Source: a virus
Virus record (IMG/VR): IMGVR_UViG_3300030389_001881
Span: 1-34,583 of that record
DNA: 34,583 nucleotides
Direction: 5' to 3' (one strand)
The notes below the pieces were generated by a model. It made no database searches. It was not told the DNA's origin and was given only the letters and a program-made list of their open reading frames with translations. This document shows positions 21,432 through 27,367 of the stretch, piece by piece (the first letter of the stretch is position 1; every line of letters starts with the position of its first letter). The position numbers and the translations under genes were made by a program.

Positions 21432-21691
21432 CACGCCACCCGTTGGACGAACACGCCGTCACTGCCGTCAATGGTGTAACGGAATGATTGAAAGCGCGCT
21501 TGCACGCCTTGGCGTTTGGCCCACTGGTTGCCCGTCTGGCCAAGCTGGTTCCCGCGCATTGGCTTTTTGTCCTTTTCGTCGGGCACAAAGAAGCCTTTGC
21601 CAACCCCAACATCCTGCCAAGGGTAAAGCTGTTGGCCAGCCCGTTGCGTTTTTGGCTTTTCAACCGCATCGATAATTTTGAATTTTGCCAT
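21431..21691 (-). CDS. Hypothetical protein
   Basis: 86 residues, ATG 21691 with AGGAAGG 8 bases upstream. Lys-rich N-terminus (MAKFKIIDAVEKPKTQRAGQ), a middle with GKGFFVPDEKDKKPM and QTGNQWAKRQGVQARFQSFR. The last part (Trp, Arg, Tyr-rich) could bind nucleic acid. No family known to me. Confidence 0.6.
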   Translation of the reverse strand: MAKFKIIDAVEKPKTQRAGQQLYPWQDVGVGKGFFVPDEKDKKPMRGNQLGQTGNQWAKRQGVQARFQSFRYTIDGSDGVFVQRVA

Positions 21692-21704
21692 TGTTTGTGC
21701 CTTC

Positions 21705-21926
21705 CTATGCCAGCGTGAAATCTGCGAGAGTGCGTGTGTTGTAGTATCGTCTGGCACGCTTGCCCCATTCCAGCCATTCGGCATAGTAGCAATGGGTGTG
21801 CGATTCTAGTGCGTGCTTGCCGTCTTGATCGACAAACACGCGCCGGTCCGTTTCTGTCAGTGGGTGCTGCTCAACATAGCCACTAGTACCATCAAACGCG
21901 ATTGCGTGTTTCACTTCTATCTTCAC
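21705..21926 (-). CDS. Hypothetical protein
   Basis: 73 residues from a GTG with GGGAGA about 8 bases upstream. Starts (M)KIEVKHAIAFDGTSGYVEQH and contains ALESHTHCYYAEWLEWGKRA. Mixed strands and one helix are likely. Unknown function. Stands 14 bases before the next gene in the leftward cluster. Confidence 0.55.
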   Translation of the reverse strand: MKIEVKHAIAFDGTSGYVEQHPLTETDRRVFVDQDGKHALESHTHCYYAEWLEWGKRARRYYNTRTLADFTLA

Positions 21927-22018
21927 TTTTCAGTCTCCCGTTTCGTTTGGTTACTCAATCAGGACGGGGTACCAATCCCCGCCGACGGGATGGCGGGCCA
22001 TGACAGCCCGCCGCGCTG

Positions 22019-22129
22019 TTACCAGTATTTCGGATCGCCGCCGGTTATCAGGACCATGACCACATAGAGAAGGGCCATGATCAGGAAGAACGCGACGGTG
22101 TTGATGGCTTCAATGATCCAGTCACGCAT
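22019..22129 (-). CDS. 36-residue membrane microprotein
   Basis: Reads MRDWIIEAINTVAFFLIMAL followed by LYVVMVLITGGDPKYW: one strong membrane helix with short charged ends. It overlaps the upstream gene by 8 bases. Could act in the cell membrane, for example in superinfection control, but this is only suggested by topology. The stretch 21927-22018 downstream holds a perfect 7-bp hairpin (GGCGGGC/GCCCGCC) and no firm gene. Confidence 0.5.
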   Translation of the reverse strand: MRDWIIEAINTVAFFLIMALLYVVMVLITGGDPKYW

Positions 22130-22451
22130 GGCTGGCCACCTTGTCGGGGAACATCTCCCCGCCTTGCGCCTCTATTTCCATTTCGTAATGGTCCCGCATC
22201 GAACGGGCGACAATCTCCCGGCATGGCTTAGGGAAACAGCCGCGCACGGTGCCGCCGTGAAGCTGGCAATACTTGCGCGCAGATTCGTCGATCAGATAGA
22301 GCCACAACCGCACCGCCTTTTCGCTGTCATAGTCGCCTTTGGCCATGCGGCGTTGCATGTTCTTGACTATGGGGACAATGCGCTGCCGATATAAATCAGC
22401 ATCGTTTTCTGTGAACAATTCCAGTTCCCGCGCTTCATGTTCGTATGTCAT
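22122..22451 (-). CDS. Conserved hypothetical phage protein
   Basis: 109 residues from ATG 22451. Helical: DADLYRQRIVPIVKNMQRRM, KGDYDSEKAVRLWLYLIDES, ARKYCQLHGG. The pattern 'YRQ..PIVKN..R..AKG.YD.EKAV.L..YL.D..A.KY' occurs in many alphaproteobacterial phages, always of unknown function. Operon member with start placed just inside the stop region of the upstream gene. Confidence 0.7.
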   Translation of the reverse strand: MTYEHEARELELFTENDADLYRQRIVPIVKNMQRRMAKGDYDSEKAVRLWLYLIDESARKYCQLHGGTVRGCFPKPCREIVARSMRDHYEMEIEAQGGEMFPDKVASHA

Positions 22452-22455
22452 GGCG

Positions 22456-22686
22456 TCACCTATCAATCGAAACAATTTCAAGCGCGCCGCGTCCCTGTTC
22501 TAATTCAACAGTCACACGCTTGCCGACGTATTGCTGGCAAAGCTTGTATGCGTCTGAAATGTTCGCCTTTGTTTTGTAGGTTGCGCCGTTAATCTTCACG
22601 GCAAATTTTGGGTTGCCCATCGGTGAATTGTTCAAGCGGGCTAATGCCTGAATGGTGCCGGTGATTTTGTAGGTTTGCTTTTTCAT
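22456..22686 (-). CDS. Conserved hypothetical phage protein
   Basis: 76 residues, MKKQTYKITGTIQALARLNN. Strand-rich: NPKFAVKINGATYKTKANIS, and VGKRVTVELEQGRGALEIVS. Similar small beta proteins ('GNPRFAV' followed by 'GKRVTV') occur in phages next to the previous family. Likely a small barrel; function unknown. It overlaps the upstream gene by 4 bases (ATGA). Confidence 0.65.
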   Translation of the reverse strand: MKKQTYKITGTIQALARLNNSPMGNPKFAVKINGATYKTKANISDAYKLCQQYVGKRVTVELEQGRGALEIVSIDR

Positions 22687-22904
22687 GTCGTCACCCCGTC
22701 AAGAATGTCTGCAATCGCGTTTTGATGCCGCGCGGTATGGTGGAAACCCATTTGAAGGGAACGCGCCGCGCGTTGTCTGATAGCGTTAGCCGCGCCGTGT
22801 CGCGCAATGTCGGAATTGCGCATGACCACATAGCGGAACGGATTACCGCGCACTTTAAAGGTTGTGACGTGGCTTTGCTGTTTGATGAAGAGGCGCGGCT
22901 TCAT
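22683..22904 (-). CDS. Hypothetical protein
   Basis: 73 residues, MKPRLFIKQQSHVTTFKVRG. Basic, with His (9 or so) and Arg spread over helices (AANAIRQRAARSLQMGFHHT). Coupled by ATGA on both sides, which argues for a real gene in the operon despite no known family. Confidence 0.55.
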   Translation of the reverse strand: MKPRLFIKQQSHVTTFKVRGNPFRYVVMRNSDIARHGAANAIRQRAARSLQMGFHHTARHQNAIADILDGVTT

Positions 22905-23293
22905 GAGCTTGCCCCTTTGTCATCATTCGGGATCGCCTCATAACGCTCTCTCAGCTTGACGGCGGCAAGCGCGGCTATCTGACATGCCTCGTCGCGGCTG
23001 TTGCCAATCCATTGTGTCTCCCAATCGGTCTCACCATTACAAGAAACCGTGATTGCAAACCTTGAAAGCTCTTCATCATCGGCATCCTCTTGCGTCATAA
23101 ACGCGAAGAGCTGGACATATGTCTCTGTGTCGTTGTCCAGATAGAAGCAGACAGACCCGCAAGCGTCGTTGTGATAATTGCTGATCTGCCACTCGTTGCT
23201 CGATGCCTCGTTAACATCGGCGCAAAGCTTGGCGTAAAACTCGCCGCACTCTTCCCGCGCAAACCAAAAGGTTGTTTCTGATTGATTAGCCAT
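22901..23293 (-). CDS. Hypothetical acidic protein, first gene of the leftward cluster
   Basis: 130 residues from ATG 23293, with GGAAAGGAAA about 7 bases upstream. Aromatic and acidic (TTFWFAREECGEFYAKLCAD, CFYLDNDTETYVQLFAFMTQ, NGETDWETQWIGNSRDEACQ), with seven or so Asp/Glu clusters. No family known to me. First in its operon behind a strong-looking promoter, as is common for early host-takeover genes. Confidence 0.6.
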   Translation of the reverse strand: MANQSETTFWFAREECGEFYAKLCADVNEASSNEWQISNYHNDACGSVCFYLDNDTETYVQLFAFMTQEDADDEELSRFAITVSCNGETDWETQWIGNSRDEACQIAALAAVKLRERYEAIPNDDKGASS

Positions 23294-23465
23294 TGTCTGA
23301 TTTCCTTTCCGATAGTGGCTTATGCCTATATATATAAGCATCAACCATACATTAAAGCAACAGTAAAACGTATCAAAACGTATTGCCAAACGCGCCGAAA
23401 TAGGCATTTAATGCATTATGAATGGACAACCGCGCCCGAAATGGCGCTTTTTTTGTGGGTCGATC
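23294..23465. promoter_or_regulatory. Divergent promoter region with direct repeats
   Basis: Between leftward gene 22901-23293 and the rightward terminase. On the minus strand TTGCTT and TATATA (from CTATATATATAAG at 23324-23336) are spaced by 18 bases, a plausible promoter. AAAACGTAT is repeated at 23365-23373 and 23375-23383, ten bases apart, which would place two protein sites on one face of the helix. Confidence 0.5.
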
Positions 23466-23939
23466 ATGGGTCGAAAGAAGAAGTACACCGAAGAACACTG
23501 GAACGAATTTCTGTTCCGCATCAGTGAGGGTGCTAAGGCAAAGAAGCTGTCCTATGAGCCAGACATGCCTTCATGGCGGTTAATCAGCAACAAGTTGAAC
23601 AATGACCCAGACTTTCGGGAGCGGTATTCGCTGGCAATGGAACATCGAGCCGAAACGTATTCGGAACAGGTAGACGACCTGGTCCAGATGGTCATCAATG
23701 GCGAAATATGTCCAAACGCGGGACGAGTCGCAATTGACGGCAAGAAATGGCAGGCAGCGACGGACGCGCCTAAGAAGTTTGGCGGCTATCATCGGCATGA
23801 GGTCAAGCATACAGGGACGGACTACGTGCAGGCATTGAAGGCGATAGCAGAAGAAAAGCAACAGACCGAAAGTAATACAGCACGCGCGCGAGATTCCGAC
23901 GACAACGCAACGACAACGGGCACGGCATCGGTGCATTGA
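23466..23939 (+). CDS. terS: Terminase small subunit
   Basis: 157 residues from ATG 23466 (ATG 23418 is an alternative; neither has a clear ribosome site). Basic start MGRKKKYTEEHWNEFLFRIS, helix-turn-helix region with MPSWRLISNKLNNDPDFRER, and QVDDLVQMVINGEICPNAGR, RVAIDGKKWQAATDAPKKFG. This matches small terminases of the Sf6/Terminase_5-like type, which bind packaging DNA as a ring. Directly upstream of the large subunit with a 466-base gap. Confidence 0.8.
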   Translation: MGRKKKYTEEHWNEFLFRISEGAKAKKLSYEPDMPSWRLISNKLNNDPDFRERYSLAMEHRAETYSEQVDDLVQMVINGEICPNAGRVAIDGKKWQAATDAPKKFGGYHRHEVKHTGTDYVQALKAIAEEKQQTESNTARARDSDDNATTTGTASVH

Positions 23940-24405
23940 TTAGCAGGCTGTCATCGGTGCCGGCAGCTAACTTGCTGATTTAGAACAATTCAAATCCCGT
24001 CGGCTAGGCCATCGTCGGCTGAATCCGGCGGTTTCGAGGCCGACACCCCCCCAGGCAACAAACAGCGGGGGCAGATATTATTTATATACCCCCCTCTCTT
24101 CTGACCGTTTCAATCCGAGGTGTGGACCCCTCCTTTCTCCTGGAGGCGCGGAGCAATGGGTTTGTCCTCGTCTTTACACAATGCTTGAGATGTCTTTTTT
24201 GCGCGTTCCCTCATGTGACATGGCGCGTATTAGAGGCCAACGCCTTGGTCCTGTAATTGCTATCCGGCGAAATCTCAAGAACACCCTTTGGCTTGGGTCG
24301 TTTTCCAACTTTAACTGCAACCCAAGCTGCGAACTGGGTCCAGGCGGTTAGTGTTTGATGTGGCAGCGGTCCAAGCCAATCCTTTTTGGAGGCATGGTTT
24401 AGGCG
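23940..24405. other. Unusual gap between terminase genes; possible packaging site
   Basis: No convincing gene. It contains a C7 run and a G5 run around 24045-24070 able to pair, the AT-rich stretch TATTATTTATATA followed by another C-run, and CCTCC-N8-GGAGG (24127-24145 region). A GGAGG-c-ATG-GTT-TAG mini frame (about 24389-24402) lies just ahead of the large terminase. Packaging sites often lie near the small terminase gene, so pac or cos DNA may be here. Confidence 0.4.
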
Positions 24406-25800
24406 GTGACTGACGACATTCAGAAGATTTTGCGTGAATTGCACGACGATCCTGAGATGTTCGTCAGGCATGTTCTTCATGCCACGCCGCAGGCTTGGCA
24501 GGCTGAAGCACTACGCGCAGTACGTGACAACTCTAAATGCGCGGTAAAGTCTGGACACGGGGTCGGCAAGACAGCGTTTCTGTCGTGGCTTGTGTTGTGG
24601 TGGTTGTTGACGCGGTACCCCACCAAGGTTGTGTGTACGGCCAACACCGCTCACCAGCTTAGTGATGTGTTGTGGACAGAGATTGATCGGTGGGCGCGTG
24701 GTATGCATCCCGGTTTCAAGGATCGTTTGTCCTTTAAGGCAGACAAGATCAGTTTAGAGGGTGCTAACGACAGTTTTGCTGTGGCCAGAACGAGCCGCAG
24801 GGAGTCGCCAGAGGCGCTTCAGGGCTTTCACAGCGATAATATGCTGATTTTGGTGGACGAGGCTTCTGGTGTGCCTGATGTGGTGTTCCAGGTGGGCGAG
24901 GGTGCCATGAGTACCCCCAATGCCAAGACTGTTCTTACTGGCAACCCCACCCGTTCTGATGGGTTTTTCTACGAGGCGTTTCACTCTAATCGTGAGCAGT
25001 GGCATTGCATGACGGTCAGTTGTGAGGATGCTGACACTGTTGATGCTGACTTTATTAGCAGCATGGAAGCGCAGTATGGGCGTGACAGCAGTGTGTTTGC
25101 TGTTCGTGTGCTTGGCGAGTTTCCGAGCCAATCTGACGACGTTTTGCTTCCGTTGCATTTGATTGAGAGTGCGATTGGCCGCGATATTGAGGCATCGCCT
25201 ACCACGCCGACGGTGTGGGGTTTGGATTGTGCCCGTTTTGGCTCTGACAGGTCTGCTTTGGCCAAGAGGCGCGGTCAGGAGTTGATTGAGCCGGTGAAGA
25301 CGTGGCGCGGCAAGGATCTCATGGAGTTAGCGGGTATTGTGCTGACCGAGTATGAGGCGTGTCGGTACATGGACAGGCCCACGGAGATATTCGTTGATGC
25401 GATTGGCATTGGTGCGGGTTTGGCGGATCGTCTGGCGGAGTTGGATTTACCCGCTGTGGCTGTGTCTGTATCGGAAAGTCCTGCTTTACGGGATAAGTTT
25501 GGCCGGTTGCGTGACGAGTTATTCTGGCGGGCGCGTGAATGGTTCGAGGGTCGGGATGTGGTGCTACCGCAGGATGATGCGCTAATCCAAGAGATTACCG
25601 GGATACGGTATAAGTATCTCTCTAATGGCAAGTTGAAGATTGAGAGCAAGGACGAGATGAAGCGCCGTGGGCAGCGTTCTCCTGACGTTGCTGATGCGTT
25701 TGTTTTGACCTTTGCGGGTGAGGGCGCAATGGCATCTGGTGCTATGAGCCGATGGTCGAGCCGCACCCCCTTACGAGCAAATACGAGTTGGATTGTATGA
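24406..25800 (+). CDS. terL: Terminase large subunit
   Basis: 464 residues from a GTG. ATP-driven DNA packaging motor and nuclease. Walker A SGHGVGKTAF (Lys55-Thr56), adenine-binding region TPQAWQAEAL (28-36), Walker B LILVDEASGVPD, coupling GNPTRSDGFFYEAF, and the RNase H-like nuclease domain with GLDCARFGSDRSAL, EIFVDAIGIGAGLADRL and SPDVADAFVLTFA. Full length for the family, all residues visible. It works at the portal with the small subunit. GTG start follows a GGAGG at about 13 bases; the weak spacing is odd for a late gene. Confidence 0.93.
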   Translation: MTDDIQKILRELHDDPEMFVRHVLHATPQAWQAEALRAVRDNSKCAVKSGHGVGKTAFLSWLVLWWLLTRYPTKVVCTANTAHQLSDVLWTEIDRWARGMHPGFKDRLSFKADKISLEGANDSFAVARTSRRESPEALQGFHSDNMLILVDEASGVPDVVFQVGEGAMSTPNAKTVLTGNPTRSDGFFYEAFHSNREQWHCMTVSCEDADTVDADFISSMEAQYGRDSSVFAVRVLGEFPSQSDDVLLPLHLIESAIGRDIEASPTTPTVWGLDCARFGSDRSALAKRRGQELIEPVKTWRGKDLMELAGIVLTEYEACRYMDRPTEIFVDAIGIGAGLADRLAELDLPAVAVSVSESPALRDKFGRLRDELFWRAREWFEGRDVVLPQDDALIQEITGIRYKYLSNGKLKIESKDEMKRRGQRSPDVADAFVLTFAGEGAMASGAMSRWSSRTPLRANTSWIV

Positions 25801-26066
25801 CCAATGTTGTGGATTTTCCCGGTGCTGATGAAGACGAGGTTTCTTTTCGCCTTCCTTCCTCGATTACAAGCGACCTAATCGCGCATCAGATTATGGTGCA
25901 GATGGCTGGCGCTGTGGATTTGTGTGAGGCCGAGTGGCCCGAGGTTGTATCTGCCGGTTTGTCTGCGGTTGCGTGGGCGGCACAGAAGGCCGGGATGACG
26001 CCGGAAGAGGCACAAGAGTTGTTTAACTCTGTGAGGATTGAAGATGGCGACGACGAAGGACGTTAA
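25797..26066 (+). CDS. Small protein downstream of terminase
   Basis: 89 residues from ATG 25797 (ATGA overlap with terminase). Acidic N-terminus (MTNVVDFPGADEDEVSF), hydrophobic helical middle (AHQIMVQMAGAVDLCEAEWP, SAVAWAAQKAGMTPEEAQEL), acidic end EDGDDEGR. Function unknown; may be head-associated. Fits a gene slot seen in marine podoviruses. Confidence 0.6.
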   Translation: MTNVVDFPGADEDEVSFRLPSSITSDLIAHQIMVQMAGAVDLCEAEWPEVVSAGLSAVAWAAQKAGMTPEEAQELFNSVRIEDGDDEGR

Positions 26067-26328
26067 GCGCACGCCGTCTGGCAAACTCAAGTACAGGGGC
26101 GAGATATTCAGCGGCTACAACAAGCCAAAACGCACCCCCGGTAAAAGCAAAAAAATGGCGGTATTAGCCAAGAAGGGCAATCAGGTGAAGCTGGTCAGCT
26201 TTGGTGATCCGAAAATGTCCAACAAGCGGGATCAGCCGGGGCGGCGGGCGAACTTTCGTGCGCGCCATAGCTGCGATACGGCGAAGGACAAATTCACCGC
26301 CAGATATTGGAGTTGCAAAGCATGGTGA
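26044..26328 (+). CDS. DUF6321-like small basic protein
   Basis: 94 residues from ATG 26044. Signature RGEIFSGYNKPKRTPGKSKK, VLAKKGNQVKLVSFGDPKM and the C-terminal RARHSCDTAKDKFTARYWSC. This family is extremely common in marine phages and viruses, with unknown role; the two Cys near the end are conserved. Very basic, so nucleic-acid binding in the head is possible. Family number from memory. Confidence 0.75.
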   Translation: MATTKDVKRTPSGKLKYRGEIFSGYNKPKRTPGKSKKMAVLAKKGNQVKLVSFGDPKMSNKRDQPGRRANFRARHSCDTAKDKFTARYWSCKAW

Positions 26329-26552
26329 GCAAAGAACCGAATTTTGACGTGATGTCACCCAAGGAGCGGCGGCAGTGGGAATCTGACAACAAGCAGAAGA
26401 TCCCCGTGCCAGAGATGGTTGCCTCACAGCCCCCCGCCATGAGCGTGATGACCACGCGAGGCGTTGGCAAAACCAATGATTCTGACGAGGTAAAGAATGA
26501 ACCACGGAAGAAAAAAGCCCCAAGCAAGGCCAAGAAAAAGTCCAAAGCTTAG
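26322..26552 (+). CDS. Small lysine-rich protein
   Basis: 76 residues starting MVSKEPNFDVMSPKERRQWE. The end is strongly basic (RKKKAPSKAKKKSKA). It overlaps the preceding gene by 7 bases. Unknown function; part of a run of tiny basic genes, possibly condensing DNA or serving scaffold-like roles in the head. Confidence 0.6.
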   Translation: MVSKEPNFDVMSPKERRQWESDNKQKIPVPEMVASQPPAMSVMTTRGVGKTNDSDEVKNEPRKKKAPSKAKKKSKA

Positions 26553-26622
26553 AAAGCAGGCGGCAACGGCCATAGCCATGAAGCGGGCTGGCAAGAAACC
26601 AAAGGGGAAGAGCTATGCCTAA
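26497..26622 (+). CDS. 41-residue basic microprotein
   Basis: MNHGRKKPQARPRKSPKLRK then QAATAIAMKRAGKKPKGKSY. Overlaps the previous gene by 56 bases in another frame and the next by 8. Almost entirely basic. It is read here as a real gene because of the overlapping start-stop chain, but its short size makes it uncertain. Confidence 0.4.
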   Translation: MNHGRKKPQARPRKSPKLRKQAATAIAMKRAGKKPKGKSYA

Positions 26623-26731
26623 AGGCACATACAGCCCCAAGCAGAAGCGTTTGGCGCGGGTTGCCCCGCCGCGTGACAAGATCACCGCTGCTGATTTGAA
26701 GAAGCTTCGTAAGAGGAGAAAGAAAAAATGA
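26615..26731 (+). CDS. 38-residue basic protein, KITAADLKKL type
   Basis: MPKGTYSPKQKRLARVAPPR followed by DKITAADLKKLRKRRKKK. The pattern PKG.YSPKQK...PPRDKITAADLKKLR is recognisable from marine podovirus and cyanophage genomes, where it lies near the portal. Its role is unknown. Confidence 0.6.
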   Translation: MPKGTYSPKQKRLARVAPPRDKITAADLKKLRKRRKKK

Positions 26732-26874
26732 TGTACGGCACAGCTATGGCTAAAGGCATGAAAGAAGGCGGGAAGAAGAAGGCCAAGAAGAAGAACTACG
26801 CCGCTGAAAAAACCGCTGTTCGCACTGGCAAAGGCATGAACGTCGTCAATGGCAAATATGCGACGAATGGCTGA
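26728..26874 (+). CDS. 48-residue basic protein
   Basis: MMYGTAMAKGMKEGGKKKAK then KKNYAAEKTAVRTGKGMNVV. Gly- and Lys-rich, similar in style to short marine phage head-region proteins. Overlaps the preceding stop by four bases. Confidence 0.5.
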   Translation: MMYGTAMAKGMKEGGKKKAKKKNYAAEKTAVRTGKGMNVVNGKYATNG

Positions 26875-26910
26875 TGTATCACCGCGTTTTACGTCGCCCC
26901 AAGAGGCAGG

Positions 26911-27141
26911 ATGATGGCGAAGCGAGTGTTCCGGAGAGTCAAGCGCGACAAGAAGACGGGCGAACCTTTGAAATACGTTCAGGGGTCACGAAACCCAAGC
27001 GCAAAAGCCGCCGAAATGAAGCGCACCAGAAAGGCGTACAAGGAAGGTCGCAACATCAACGTGGCGGCAGTCAGTAGGTCGAGGGCAGCACAAAATGTCA
27101 AGAAAACCACTAAGCGAAAAAGTAAAAAGCGCACTGCGTAA
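26911..27141 (+). CDS. Small lysine/arginine-rich protein
   Basis: 76 residues, tandem ATGs at 26911 and 26914 after AGAGGCAGG. VKRDKKTGEPLKYVQGSRN and SAKAAEMKRTRKAYKEGRNI make an Arg/Lys-rich helical protein ending KKTTKRKSKKRTA. It is preferred over the longer-looking overlapping frame at 26874-27077 because it matches the KDKKTG..K.Y..G style of marine phage proteins. Confidence 0.6.
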   Translation: MMAKRVFRRVKRDKKTGEPLKYVQGSRNPSAKAAEMKRTRKAYKEGRNINVAAVSRSRAAQNVKKTTKRKSKKRTA

Positions 27142-27358
27142 AAAAGCAGAGGGCACCATGTTCACTGCATCTGACTTACAGCAAGTCTACCGCAGGGGTC
27201 AGGGTGCGTATTTGAGTGGTGGCTCACGCAACGTGCCGATGGCCGCTTGGGCGATGGGCAGGGTAAATTCTGTGGTTTCTGGATCTGGCGGCGGACGTAA
27301 GGCAGACGCAGACATTGTGAGGCGCGCGCGTGCCAGAAAAAAGAAAAGCAAGGCATAG
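27095..27358 (+). CDS. Conserved marine phage protein, RRGQGAYLSGGSR family
   Basis: 87 residues. LSEKVKSALRKKAEGTMFTA, YRRGQGAYLSGGSRNVPMAA, WAMGRVNSVVSGSGGGRKAD. This family recurs in marine phages next to terminase and portal genes; role unknown. The Arg-rich core and basic tail (RRARARKKKSKA) suggest DNA contact. It overlaps the previous gene by 47 bases. Confidence 0.7.
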   Translation: MSRKPLSEKVKSALRKKAEGTMFTASDLQQVYRRGQGAYLSGGSRNVPMAAWAMGRVNSVVSGSGGGRKADADIVRRARARKKKSKA

Positions 27359-27367
27359 GTGAGCCAT

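Noticed and set aside
24181-24351. Plus-strand 56-codon frame in the terminase gap
   Set aside because: No ribosome site next to its ATG and no protein-like pattern; likely chance.
24211-24480. Minus-strand 89-codon frame between and into the terminase genes
   Set aside because: No ribosome site or family match; its 5' part lies antisense to the terminase start. It may be a degraded gene but cannot be supported.
26874-27077. 67-codon plus-strand frame
   Set aside because: Overlaps the better-supported basic gene at 26911-27141 in another frame and looks like its shadow.
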